A stretch of 64,000 bases of DNA from Fimenecus sp045595185 (GTDB taxonomy: Bacteria > Bacillota > Clostridia > Oscillospirales > Acutalibacteraceae): positions 62,001 to 126,000 of the forward strand of contig JAZNZX010000067.1 of the NCBI GenBank assembly GCA_045595185.1, written 5' to 3'. How positions within the stretch are numbered: position 1 is the first letter of the stretch; every line of letters begins with the position of its first letter. Below are positions 26,308 through 34,626 of this stretch, one piece after another. A model generated the notes under the pieces. It did not search any database and was not told the origin of the DNA. It worked only from the letters and a program-made list of their open reading frames with translations. The position numbers and the translations under genes are program-made.

Positions 26308-27141
26308 ATGGAAAATAAAGATTTATCGCATTGGCTTGTGGTGTCTGATATCGACGGAACACTTAATAATAAGTTCAGACAACTGCCAAAACGAAATTAT
26401 GAAGCAATATGCCGTTTTGTAAATGAATGTAACGGACATTTTACACTTGCTTCAGGCAGAAATGTTCAGTCAATGCGTAAGCATTACGAGCGTTTACCGA
26501 TTAAGGGTACACCTGCCGTAATTCTTAACGGTGCCGGTGTTTATGACTATGCAAACGAAAAAATGCTTTCATTTAATGCAATAAATGACCATGCAATGGA
26601 TTTGGTTTTTGAAATTTATAAGAGATTTCCTATGGTTGAAATTGAAATTTTGACCGATAAAATGATTTATACTCTTAATTCAAGAATTTTTGCAAAAGTT
26701 ATGGTTAGAGCAGATAAATTGCATTATAAAAATTGTAAACATCCCGGTGAAATACCGAGAGAAAATTGGGGTAAGGTTATTTTCCTTGGTATGCCTGACC
26801 TTATTAAAGCAATCAGAAGATATGTTGATAAACTGACAGATACAAGAGCAAACTTTATGTCAAGCTCAATTTGTTCTTTTGAAATGCTTAACGAGGGTGT
26901 ACATAAGGGTTCAGCACTTATGAAAATTGCCGATATGTATGGTATCAAACAAAGTCATACTGCTGCAATCGGTGACTATTTCAACGATTATGATATGTTA
27001 AAAACAGTTGGTCTTCCTGCCTGTTGCGGACAAGCACCGAAAGCTATGCATGAAATTGCAAAATTCCACGCTTGTCATTGTAACGGTGGTGCAGTTGCAG
27101 ACTTGCTCGAATATATTATGGATGATTATAAGGAGGAATAA
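26308..27141 (+). CDS. Cof-type HAD phosphatase
   Basis: A 277-residue HAD-superfamily IIB (Cof) phosphatase. Motif I VVSDIDGTLNN, motif II Ser/Thr in TLASGRNV, motif III Lys in HKGSALMKIAD, motif IV AIGDYFNDYDML. The large C2 cap is in the middle. These enzymes hydrolyse sugar phosphates, FMN or PLP; the specific substrate is not visible. It directly precedes the split transketolase genes (3-bp gap), so a sugar phosphate is a mild preference. Confidence 0.87.
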   Translation: MENKDLSHWLVVSDIDGTLNNKFRQLPKRNYEAICRFVNECNGHFTLASGRNVQSMRKHYERLPIKGTPAVILNGAGVYDYANEKMLSFNAINDHAMDLVFEIYKRFPMVEIEILTDKMIYTLNSRIFAKVMVRADKLHYKNCKHPGEIPRENWGKVIFLGMPDLIKAIRRYVDKLTDTRANFMSSSICSFEMLNEGVHKGSALMKIADMYGIKQSHTAAIGDYFNDYDMLKTVGLPACCGQAPKAMHEIAKFHACHCNGGAVADLLEYIMDDYKEE

Positions 27142-27144
27142 TAT

Positions 27145-27993
27145 ATGAATAATTCACTCAAACACGAATTAGAAGTATTTGCTGTAAAAGAAAGAATGTT
27201 GATTCTTGAAGGCATTTACAATGCTAAAGCAGGACATCCGGGTGGTTCACTTTCAATTGCCGAGCTTATGGCATATCTTTACAATGTAGAAATGAGAGTT
27301 GACGCATCTAATCCAAAATGGGAGGACAGAGATCGCTTTGTTCTTTCAAAAGGTCACGCAGCACCTGCTCTTTATGCAACACTTGCACTTAAAGGTTTTT
27401 TCCCGACAGAGGATATTAAGACACTTCGTAAGTCAGATTCATACCTTCAGGGTCATCCGAGTATGAAATGCGTACCCGGTGTTGATATGAGTACAGGCTC
27501 ACTCGGTCAGGGTATCTCAACTGCTGTTGGTATGGCACTTGCAGCAAAATATGATAATAAAGACACAAGAGTTTATACAATTCTCGGTGACGGTGAAATC
27601 GAAGAAGGTCAGGTTTGGGAAGCAGCAATGTTCGCAAGTGCAAAGAAGCTTGACAATCTTGTAGTAATCGTTGATAATAATAATCTTCAGATTGACGGTA
27701 GTATTGAAGAGGTTAACTCACCATATCCGATTCCTGAAAAGTTCACAGCATTTGGTTTCAATACAATTGAAATTGATGGTAATAACTTTGACGAAATTGA
27801 AGATGCTTTTGCAAAAGCAAAGGAAACAAAGGGTGTGCCTACTGCAATTATTGCAAAGACAGTTAAGGGTAAAGGTGTTTCTTATATGGAAAATGCAGTT
27901 AACTGGCACGGTGCAGCACCAAATGAAGAACTTTATAACACAGCAGTAGCAGAGCTTACTGCAAAACTTAATGAATTGGAGGCAGCAAAATGA
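27145..27993 (+). CDS. Transketolase, N-terminal subunit
   Basis: First half of a two-gene transketolase, which transfers two-carbon units in the pentose phosphate pathway. The 282-residue protein has SKGHAAPALYA, the thiamin-diphosphate motif GDGEIEEGQVWEA and the end-of-domain NWHGAAPN. AAGGAGG is 8 nt before the ATG. It overlaps the C-terminal subunit gene by 4 bp, so equal synthesis is expected. It links naturally to pentose use (ara genes at 57-61 kb). Confidence 0.94.
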   Translation: MNNSLKHELEVFAVKERMLILEGIYNAKAGHPGGSLSIAELMAYLYNVEMRVDASNPKWEDRDRFVLSKGHAAPALYATLALKGFFPTEDIKTLRKSDSYLQGHPSMKCVPGVDMSTGSLGQGISTAVGMALAAKYDNKDTRVYTILGDGEIEEGQVWEAAMFASAKKLDNLVVIVDNNNLQIDGSIEEVNSPYPIPEKFTAFGFNTIEIDGNNFDEIEDAFAKAKETKGVPTAIIAKTVKGKGVSYMENAVNWHGAAPNEELYNTAVAELTAKLNELEAAK

Positions 27994-28937
27994 GTGAAGT
28001 AATCAAAACAGCAACAAGAGATGCTTACGGTAAAGCACTTGTTGAATTAGGTAATACAGATGCTAAGGTTCTTGTTCTTGATGCAGACCTTGCTGCTGCT
28101 ACAAAAACAGGAATGTTCAAAAAGGAACACCCTGAAAAATTCATCGACTGCGGTATCGCGGAAGGTAATATGATGGGTATTGCTGCAGGTCTTGCAGCAT
28201 CAGGATACACAGTATTTGCATCATCATTTGCAATGTTTGCTGCTGGTCGTGCATTTGAACAGGTAAGAAACTCAATCGGTTATCCTCATCTTAATGTTAA
28301 AATCGGTGCAACTCACGCAGGTATTTCCGTTGGTGAAGACGGTGCAAGCCACCAGTGCTGTGAAGACATCGGTCTTATGAGAACAATCCCGGGTATGGTA
28401 ATTCTTAACCCTGCCGATGATGTTGAAGCAAGACTTTGCGTTCTTGCTGCAGCAGAACACGATGGCCCTGTTTATATGCGATTCGGTCGTCTTGCAGTGC
28501 CAAGAGTATTTGACGAAAACTATAAGTTCGAAATCGGTAAAGGCTCTGTTCTTAAGGAAGGCGACGATGTAACAATCATCGCAACAGGTCTTATGGTCAA
28601 CGAAGCACTTATGGCTTATGAAGAACTTAAGGCAGAAGGCATCAATGCAAGAGTTGTTAATATGGCAACAATCAAGCCTATTGACCGTGACATCATCATT
28701 GAAAGTGCAAAGAAGACAGGCGTAATCGTTACTGCAGAAGAACACAATGTAATCGGTGGTCTTGGTTCAGCAGTAGCAGAAGTTGTTTGTGAAACAGTTC
28801 CTGTTCCTGTACTTCGTGTAGGTGTTGAAGATACATTCGGTAAATCAGGTCCTGCAGTTCAGCTTCTCCACGAATTCGGACTTGATGCTGCAAATATCGT
28901 TGCAAAATGTAAGGCAGCAGTAGCGCTCAAAAAATAA
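27990..28937 (+). CDS. Transketolase, C-terminal subunit
   Basis: Second half of the split transketolase: pyrimidine-binding domain (VLDADLAAATKTGMF, DCGIAEGNMMGIAAGLA, FASSFAMFAAGRAFEQ) and C-terminal domain (GLMVNEALMAYEEL, VTAEEHNVIGGLGSAVAE). 315 residues. The split form is common in Clostridia; a DXP-synthase-like reading is excluded because the pieces together cover normal transketolase motifs. A strong terminator follows. Confidence 0.94.
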   Translation: MSEVIKTATRDAYGKALVELGNTDAKVLVLDADLAAATKTGMFKKEHPEKFIDCGIAEGNMMGIAAGLAASGYTVFASSFAMFAAGRAFEQVRNSIGYPHLNVKIGATHAGISVGEDGASHQCCEDIGLMRTIPGMVILNPADDVEARLCVLAAAEHDGPVYMRFGRLAVPRVFDENYKFEIGKGSVLKEGDDVTIIATGLMVNEALMAYEELKAEGINARVVNMATIKPIDRDIIIESAKKTGVIVTAEEHNVIGGLGSAVAEVVCETVPVPVLRVGVEDTFGKSGPAVQLLHEFGLDAANIVAKCKAAVALKK

Positions 28938-28950
28938 GTAATAATCGTAA

Positions 28951-28978
28951 GGCGGGGTCAAGACCCCGCCGTTTTTTT
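28951..28978 (+). terminator. Strong terminator after transketolase
   Basis: Perfect stem GGCGGGGTC (28951-28959)/GACCCCGCC (28962-28970) followed by G and seven T. Confidence 0.92.
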
Positions 28979-29010
28979 GAAATTATGTGTTGCTTTTGGG
29001 CATTTGTAAC

Positions 29011-29030
29011 ATATAACAGGCTTGTTATAT
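29011..29030. promoter_or_regulatory. Perfect palindrome upstream of transporter, possible operator
   Basis: ATATAACA/TGTTATAT arms around GGCT, in the 192-bp gap before the transporter. A -10-like TATAAT is at 29092-29097. Which protein binds it is unknown. Confidence 0.35.
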
Positions 29031-29129
29031 AGCATTATAAACAAAAAACAATTTTAGTGAAATATTACTTTATTTTAACCACTTTTTATTGTATAATTAT
29101 ATTATTATAAATGGGAAAGGGATGGTTTA

Positions 29130-30803
29130 ATGACTAAAAATGAGATTATAAGTACGGTCAAGGGACTACCATCTTATGTAAAAGAACATTGGAATACACC
29201 AAACGAGGGTGAATATCTGACACTTAAGGAGTCTGCTGCATATATGCTGACTCAGGCAGGTTCATATGTTTTCCTTACTGCATCAGGTATAATTTCATTC
29301 TCAGCAGGTTATTTCTGTGGTGCGGTTATGGGTATTGCTGCCATTGACTTTTCAATTATCAATATTATCAGTACAATTGTAGGTTATGTTCTTATGTTTA
29401 TGAACCCTATCAATGTTCTGATATATGAAAATCACGGCAGACTTACAAAAAGGATGAAGATTTTTGCTCATCTGTCTTATGCAGGTAAGCTTGTAGTCGG
29501 CATAAGTTGCTATTTCCTGCCGCAAGGTATGTTCGAGTCGGTAATTAACGGTTTGCCACAGCTTGTTGGTAATATGCTTGTAGCAGGTGCTATATGGGAT
29601 TATTTCCATTGGTTTGTCCGTAGAAAATTCTGTGAAAAGCATGGCCGTTTCAAGCCGTTTGTTCTTCTCTGCGGTATTCCGTGTGCCTTAATGATTTCTG
29701 CAATTCCATATCTTCCTGTTCAGGGTATGACATATACAAATAAGCTTGTTGTTCTTCACTTTGCATTCACTCTTATGTCATATTTCTATAATAATTACAC
29801 AGGCGTTAACACACTTGTTACATTTATGACACCAAATTCTCAGGAAAGACAGAAGCTTCATTCAATTGTTCCTATTATTTCGGGCTTTTTCTCATCGGTT
29901 GTCGGTGCAATTCTTCCGATGCTTATCGACTCAACAGGTGGTTACTTAAGCCTTCAGACATATAAGGTGTTTATTCCTATTTTTACGATTTCAGGTGCCT
30001 GTATGTCCTTGTTGGCAGTTTTCTGTAAGGAAAGAATCATTGAAGCACCAATGGAAAAACGAGCAAGAGTTACTTTCTTTAAGGGTGCTAAAAATGTTCT
30101 TAAAAACAAATACTTCTGGATTACAAATATTTCAAATGTAATCGGTCAATGGCATGGACTTGTGGGTAATCTTCTCAGTTGGTGGTTTGTATATTCACTT
30201 CGTATGGAATGGTTCTCAGGTGTTGCTGCCAATATCGTTGTTATGGGTATGACATTCGGTAACATTCTTTGTCCTATCCTTACAAAACGCTTCCAGAAGA
30301 GAAATATTCTCATTTCGTTCCGTGGCGTTACAATTCTTACTGTATTGGGAATAGCCCTTGCTGTTAAGATGGAAAATATTATAATCTTTATGGTTGCTAT
30401 GTTCCTTAAAAATACAATTGCACCTGTTGTTGACGGTGTCAATGTTGGTCTTAATGCAGATATTCTTACATATCACCAATGGAAATACGGTGAACGAGCA
30501 GATGCTATGGCAGGTGTTTTTGGTTGGTTCTTAAACCCTGTCAATGTTGCAATCGGTTATATTATGCCTTGGATGCTTTCAATGATTGGCTTTACATCTG
30601 ACTGGGATGTTCTTTTTGACTCGCAGATTCTTAACAATGTGTTTACTCTTTATACATGGGGTTCGGTGATTGGTCTTGTTCTTCTGACGGTTCCGTTTAT
30701 TTTCTACGACCTGACTAAAGAAAAACACGATATGTGCGTCAGAGAGTTGCAGGAAAGAGTAAAGGCTATTGAAGAAACTGAAAGTGAGGTGTCAGCGGTA
30801 TGA
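29130..30803 (+). CDS. GPH/MFS-type sugar transporter
   Basis: A 557-residue polytopic protein with about 12 hydrophobic segments. The loop FVRRKFCEKHGRFKPFVLLCG resembles the RxxGRxRP loop of the glycoside-pentoside-hexuronide:cation symporters (MFS_2). It is long for the family, with an N-terminal cytoplasmic stretch of about 30 residues. The substrate is unknown; a glycoside or hexuronide is typical. Start ATG 29130 follows GGGAAAGGG. It overlaps the LRR lipoprotein gene by 4 bp, so the two are co-translated. Confidence 0.75.
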   Translation: MTKNEIISTVKGLPSYVKEHWNTPNEGEYLTLKESAAYMLTQAGSYVFLTASGIISFSAGYFCGAVMGIAAIDFSIINIISTIVGYVLMFMNPINVLIYENHGRLTKRMKIFAHLSYAGKLVVGISCYFLPQGMFESVINGLPQLVGNMLVAGAIWDYFHWFVRRKFCEKHGRFKPFVLLCGIPCALMISAIPYLPVQGMTYTNKLVVLHFAFTLMSYFYNNYTGVNTLVTFMTPNSQERQKLHSIVPIISGFFSSVVGAILPMLIDSTGGYLSLQTYKVFIPIFTISGACMSLLAVFCKERIIEAPMEKRARVTFFKGAKNVLKNKYFWITNISNVIGQWHGLVGNLLSWWFVYSLRMEWFSGVAANIVVMGMTFGNILCPILTKRFQKRNILISFRGVTILTVLGIALAVKMENIIIFMVAMFLKNTIAPVVDGVNVGLNADILTYHQWKYGERADAMAGVFGWFLNPVNVAIGYIMPWMLSMIGFTSDWDVLFDSQILNNVFTLYTWGSVIGLVLLTVPFIFYDLTKEKHDMCVRELQERVKAIEETESEVSAV

Positions 30804-31654
30804 GTAAAAAAATAGTATCAATTATCGCGCTCATTCTCTGTGTATGCCTTGTGTTTTCAGGCTGTGAATCGGTTACATCTCTTTTAGGCGGAAATGATGA
30901 AAGTATTTCATATAAAATTGAAAATGGTGAAGCAATTGTTAAAAGTGTTCCGAATAAATCAACTGTAACAAAGATTGTAATCCCTGATGAATATGAGGGT
31001 GTACCTGTTACAAAAATTGCCGATTTCGCTGCAACTAACCTTGAATATGTAACTGAATTTACAATCGGTAAAAATGTAAAGGAAATCGGTGTCTGGGCAC
31101 TTGAAAATAATCAGCACATTACTGCTTATGATGTGGATGATGACAATGAATACCTTTGTGATGTTGACGGTGTAATCTATACGAAGGATATGAAAACATT
31201 GCTATTTTATCCTATTTCAAAAGATTTGGAAGATGTAAAAGACAATGACGGAAATGACATAAAAATTTCAAAATACACAATTCCTCAGGGTGTAGAAACG
31301 ATTCGTTCAAAAGCATTTTATAAATGCGGATATCTGACAGAAATCAATATTCCTGATTCTGTTAAACGAATTGAAGAAAAAGCCTTTTTCCGTTGTGGGG
31401 CTATTACTGAGGTTAAATTGCCACAGTCACTTGAATTTATCGGAAAAGATGCTTTTTCATATTGCTACGGACTTACAGAACTTAATATTCCTGCAAATGT
31501 TAAGCAGATTGACGAATATGCTTTCTATAACTGCACAAATCTTTTGACAGTAAATGTTGATAATGTTGAATCAAATCTTACCCTTGGTAATAAATGGTAT
31601 CCTACAAATCAGGGTAAAAATATTGACGAATTAACAATCAATTGGAAAAAGTGA
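30800..31654 (+). CDS. Lipoprotein with BspA-type leucine-rich repeats
   Basis: 284 residues. Signal peptide with lipobox VFSGC (about residues 18-22), so it is lipid-anchored on the outer face of the membrane after LspA cleavage. LRR_5 repeats follow, for example IPDSVKRIEEKAFFRCGAIT and LPQSLEFIGKDAFSYCYGLT. These domains bind proteins or glycans. The 4-bp overlap with the transporter gene suggests a surface binding/transport pair, though ligand capture by an LRR_5 lipoprotein is only an inference. Confidence 0.85.
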   Translation: MSKKIVSIIALILCVCLVFSGCESVTSLLGGNDESISYKIENGEAIVKSVPNKSTVTKIVIPDEYEGVPVTKIADFAATNLEYVTEFTIGKNVKEIGVWALENNQHITAYDVDDDNEYLCDVDGVIYTKDMKTLLFYPISKDLEDVKDNDGNDIKISKYTIPQGVETIRSKAFYKCGYLTEINIPDSVKRIEEKAFFRCGAITEVKLPQSLEFIGKDAFSYCYGLTELNIPANVKQIDEYAFYNCTNLLTVNVDNVESNLTLGNKWYPTNQGKNIDELTINWKK

Positions 31655-31734
31655 TTTGTACAGATTATGTCATACTTGAAAAACAAACAGAAATGTTGTA
31701 AAATGTTTACATTAAAAATAAAGGAGAATGGAAA

Positions 31735-32355
31735 ATGGATTTTTCAATTTTTGATTCATTTGATATGAGTGTATTCACTTTCTTCGGTGAACAGATTCAA
31801 GGTGCAGCGATGAACATTGTTGCAAATTTTATCACATTCTTTGGTGGTTCTGAATTTGTTATCCCAATGGCAGTTGTCGGTCTTGTGTTAAGCTTTTTCA
31901 AGAAAACACGCAAATTCGGTATGGCTGTATTTTTTGCAGTAATCGTTGGTACACTGCTCACTAACGTTATTTTTAAACCAATGTTTGACCGTCCTCGTCC
32001 ATATGTTTACTATGCTGAAAACCCTCTCTTTATGAGCTGGTATGAGTTTGCCGGTGCACATGTTGAAAGTGACAAGTCATTCCCATCAGGTCATACAACA
32101 GCAGCATTTGAAATCGGTGTTGCACTTTTCCTTGTACTTAACAAGAAATACAGCTGGGTTTTCCCTGTATTCTCTGCATTAGTCGGCCTTTCAAGAATTT
32201 ACCTTATGGTTCATTATGTAACTGATGTTCTCGGTGGTGTTCTTATCGGTACATTTGCAGGTATTATGGGTTATGTGATTATGACTGCACTTATGAAGAA
32301 TACAAAGATTGCTGAATTTGATTTAATCGAAAAGTTTAAAAAGAAAAAAGCATAA
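31735..32355 (+). CDS. PAP2-family membrane phosphatase
   Basis: 206 residues with several membrane helices and the complete lipid-phosphatase signature: KPMFDRPRP (KxxxxxxRP), FPSGHTT (PSGH) and SRIYLMVHYVTD (SRxxxxxHxxxD). Such enzymes dephosphorylate undecaprenyl pyrophosphate or phosphatidate. Being next to a penicillin-binding protein gene makes undecaprenyl-pyrophosphate recycling a reasonable idea, not proved. AAAGGAG precedes the ATG. Confidence 0.9.
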   Translation: MDFSIFDSFDMSVFTFFGEQIQGAAMNIVANFITFFGGSEFVIPMAVVGLVLSFFKKTRKFGMAVFFAVIVGTLLTNVIFKPMFDRPRPYVYYAENPLFMSWYEFAGAHVESDKSFPSGHTTAAFEIGVALFLVLNKKYSWVFPVFSALVGLSRIYLMVHYVTDVLGGVLIGTFAGIMGYVIMTALMKNTKIAEFDLIEKFKKKKA

Positions 32356-32370
32356 AAACTGATTATTTTA

Positions 32371-32407
32371 ATCACCTGTGTCAAAACTGTACACAGGTGA
32401 TTTTTTT
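32371..32407 (+). terminator. Terminator hairpin overlapping the PBP ribosome site
   Basis: 11-bp perfect stem ATCACCTGTGT (32371-32381)/ACACAGGTGAT (32391-32401) then six more T, ending directly at the ATG at 32408. The 3' arm contains AGGTGA (32395-32400), the only Shine-Dalgarno for that ATG. Confidence 0.8.
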
Positions 32408-34000
32408 ATGTATAAAAGAATTAGTATCGCATTTTTTGCGCTTATTATTGTTTTTGGGATTTTGATAACAAATCTTGGAATTATATTTTCAGGTGTAGGA
32501 ATTTACAAAACCTCTCAGAGCGTGAACAAAAGAAGTGTTGAACTTGCAAGCTCAAGAGGTATGATATACGACAGTAATATGAAAAAAATCGTGAATAATA
32601 CTACCCAAAATATAACCGTAGCATTACCCACAGCAAAAGCAATTCAATCTCTTGAAAAACATGTTACCGACGAACAGAAAACAACCTTATATGAAAATAC
32701 GAAAAACGGTAAAATCACAGTTTTAAGTACAGAGAATAAATTCAACGATACCAATGTAAAATCTGTATCCGTAGTAAATCGGTATTCCGAAAATCAGCCC
32801 TGTGTTCATCTTGTAGGTCACCTTGACGAAAACGGTGAAGGTGCTATGGGGCTTGAAAAGGCTTATGAAAATTATCTGAAGCTTCAGAAGGGGACACTTA
32901 AGGCGGTCTGGGGTATTGACGCTTTGGGTAATATTTTAATAGGTGAGGGCATAAGTCTTGAAAGTGAAAACTATCTTTCACCTGCAGGGATTCAGTTGAC
33001 TATTGACCTTGATATACAAAAAATCGCAGAAAATGCACTTGATGAGTCAGGCATAAATAAAGGTGCAGCTGTGATTCTCAATTCCTATACAAACGAAATT
33101 CTCGCTATGGCATCAGCACCTGTATTTAATCCCAATGATGTTTCATTGTCCTTGAATAATACTGATTCGCCGTTTATAAACAGATGTATTACACCGTATA
33201 GTGTAGGCTCTGTTTTCAAGCCTTTTGTGGCGGCTGCCGCTTTGGAAAATGTAATTAATATGTCGCATAACTGCACAGGAAGTATTACAGTAAACGGTAC
33301 GGTTTTCAGGTGCAGTAATAATGTGGCTCACGGTGAAGTGGATATGAATTCTGCTATGGAAAAGTCCTGTAACACATATTTTATAGCATTAGGTCAAATG
33401 GTAGGTAAAGAAAAACTGATTTCCTTGTGTGAAAATCTCGGTCTGGGCAAAAGTATTGAATTAAGTGATAATTTTTATGCTCAATCAGGTGTTCTTCCCT
33501 CAACTGACTCAATAAACTCACCACAAGCCCTTGCTAACCTTTCCTTTGGTCAGGGTAATCTGCTTGTAAGTCCTTTGCAAATGGCTGTGGCATATTCCTG
33601 CTTCGCAAATGGTGGCTATTATCGTGAACCCACCTTGATGAAAACCATAATTGACGAAAGGGGAAATGCAGTTCAAAAGGTGGAATTGCCTCAAAGTTAT
33701 CGGATTCTCAATAACAGCACGGTGGAAAAGTTAGATAAAATTTTAGAAAATGTAGTTGCATCAGGCAACGGTGAAATGGCATATTCGCAAATGACGGTCA
33801 ATCACGGTAAAACTGCAACAGCACAGACAGGCTGGTATGAAAAAAAGCGAGAAATAACGCATACTTGGTTTTGCGGATATTTTTCATATAAGGACACAAC
33901 ATACACAGTCGTTATATTCAAGGATGACGGTTATTCAGGTGCAGTGGATTGTGCACCTGCCTTTAAAACAATTTCAGATGGAATTGTGGCTATAAAATAA
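32408..34000 (+). CDS. Class B-type penicillin-binding protein (transpeptidase)
   Basis: 530-residue D,D-transpeptidase that cross-links peptidoglycan outside the membrane. One N-terminal membrane helix (about residues 5-27), a short non-catalytic domain containing the conserved SSRGMIYD, and the penicillin-binding domain: SxxK as SVFK (in YSVGSVFKPFVAAA), SxN as SCN (EKSCNTYF) and the KTG-type motif as KTATAQTGW. It is shorter than FtsI/SpoVD, resembling the compact PbpA-like class. ATG 32408 is preferred to GTG 32378; its ribosome site lies inside a terminator hairpin. Confidence 0.9.
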   Translation: MYKRISIAFFALIIVFGILITNLGIIFSGVGIYKTSQSVNKRSVELASSRGMIYDSNMKKIVNNTTQNITVALPTAKAIQSLEKHVTDEQKTTLYENTKNGKITVLSTENKFNDTNVKSVSVVNRYSENQPCVHLVGHLDENGEGAMGLEKAYENYLKLQKGTLKAVWGIDALGNILIGEGISLESENYLSPAGIQLTIDLDIQKIAENALDESGINKGAAVILNSYTNEILAMASAPVFNPNDVSLSLNNTDSPFINRCITPYSVGSVFKPFVAAAALENVINMSHNCTGSITVNGTVFRCSNNVAHGEVDMNSAMEKSCNTYFIALGQMVGKEKLISLCENLGLGKSIELSDNFYAQSGVLPSTDSINSPQALANLSFGQGNLLVSPLQMAVAYSCFANGGYYREPTLMKTIIDERGNAVQKVELPQSYRILNNSTVEKLDKILENVVASGNGEMAYSQMTVNHGKTATAQTGWYEKKREITHTWFCGYFSYKDTTYTVVIFKDDGYSGAVDCAPAFKTISDGIVAIK

Positions 34001-34031
34001 AGAATATTAAGGAAAATAATTAAATTAAGTA

Positions 34032-34060
34032 TTGACAATTGCAAAAAAAATATATATAAT
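34032..34060 (+). promoter_or_regulatory. Strong tRNA promoter
   Basis: Consensus TTGACA (34032-34037), 17-bp spacer, TATAAT (34055-34060), 20 bp before the first tRNA. Confidence 0.9.
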
Positions 34061-34079
34061 ATTCGAGCAACCGTGTTAA

Positions 34080-34156
34080 GGGCCAATAGCTCAGTTGGTT
34101 AGAGCATCCGGCTCATAACCGGACGGTCCGGGGTTCGAGTCCCTGTTGGCCCACCA
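34080..34156 (+). tRNA. tRNA with CAT anticodon (elongator Met or Ile2)
   Basis: Acceptor GGGCCAA/TTGGCCC, discriminator A, encoded CCA (34154-34156). Anticodon stem TCCGG/CCGGA with loop CTCATAA, anticodon CAT at 34114-34116. The G1-C72 pair and anticodon stem exclude initiator tRNA. The sequence alone does not decide between elongator Met and lysidine-modified Ile. Confidence 0.93.
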
Positions 34157-34175
34157 AATTTGGTTGTTATAATAT

Positions 34176-34251
34176 AGGGGTATAGCTCAGTTGGTAGAGC
34201 AGTGGTCTCCAAAACCACGTGCCGAGGGTTCGAATCCTTCTGCCCCTGCCA
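34176..34251 (+). tRNA. tRNA-Trp (CCA)
   Basis: Acceptor AGGGGTA/TGCCCCT (one G-T pair), discriminator G, encoded CCA. Anticodon stem GTGGT/ACCAC with loop CTCCAAA, anticodon CCA at 34209-34211. Co-transcribed with the preceding tRNA. Confidence 0.96.
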
Positions 34252-34257
34252 AAAAAA

Positions 34258-34290
34258 CGACAATCTTCTATTGAAGATTGTCGTTTTTTT
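34258..34290 (+). terminator. Terminator of the tRNA pair
   Basis: 11-bp perfect stem CGACAATCTTC/GAAGATTGTCG with loop TATT and seven T; A-run at the 5' side makes it bidirectional-looking. Confidence 0.93.
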
Positions 34291-34533
34291 ACTTGTTACT
34301 TCTTCACTATTAATTTTCACTACCCTTCGGAGCAGATTTTTGGTAAAGTAATAAGTAATAGTGAATAAATAAGTGTGGGACACCCACACCCGATTGTATT
34401 TTAACACAAAATTTGTTATATTCAGCTCAACAAATTATAATTTATCGGGATGAATAACCAATTCGATAGGTCATTCTAAGCGTAGCGAAGAATCTTTGCA
34501 CGAAAATTTACTCGTCTTTTTATATAAAACATA
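34291..34533. repeat. Gap with hairpins and a 66-bp repeat
   Basis: No gene. Contains an imperfect inverted repeat of TTACT/TCACTATTA-type sequence (about 34291-34372), the hairpin GTGTGGG-ACA-CCCACAC (34373-34389), and a 66-bp sequence at 34430-34495 that recurs at 41769-41834 and ends in the GTCATTCTGAG...GAAGAATC element. Confidence 0.75.
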
Positions 34534-34562
34534 GTGCAATTTCAATGACAATGTAGTATAAT
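34534..34562 (+). promoter_or_regulatory. Promoter of the predicted L-galactose operon
   Basis: -10 TATAAT (34557-34562) with a partial -35 GTGCAA (34534-34539) at 17 bp. The poor -35 would fit a regulated promoter. Confidence 0.55.
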
Positions 34563-34578
34563 AAATTTGAATATGGCA

Positions 34579-34599
34579 TTTTTACATTTAATGTAAAAA
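34579..34599. promoter_or_regulatory. Perfect 21-bp palindrome, likely operator
   Basis: TTTTTACATT-T-AATGTAAAAA, 10-bp arms, located 17 bp after the -10 box, i.e. just after the expected transcription start. The placement fits a repressor site controlling the sugar-acid operon that starts at 34627. No regulator gene is adjacent. Confidence 0.55.
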
Positions 34600-34626
34600 A
34601 TCCTGTAAAAAAGGACGGAAATTCTT

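Noticed and set aside
27145..28937. 1-deoxyxylulose-5-phosphate synthase instead of split transketolase
   Set aside because: The two-subunit arrangement and motifs (GDGEIEEGQVWEA, CGIAEGNMMG) fit split transketolase.
34099..34407. Minus-strand open frame across both tRNA genes and their terminator
   Set aside because: It is the antisense of tRNA-Met/Ile and tRNA-Trp; peptide pieces such as GPTGTRTPD are typical artefacts of translated tRNA complements.
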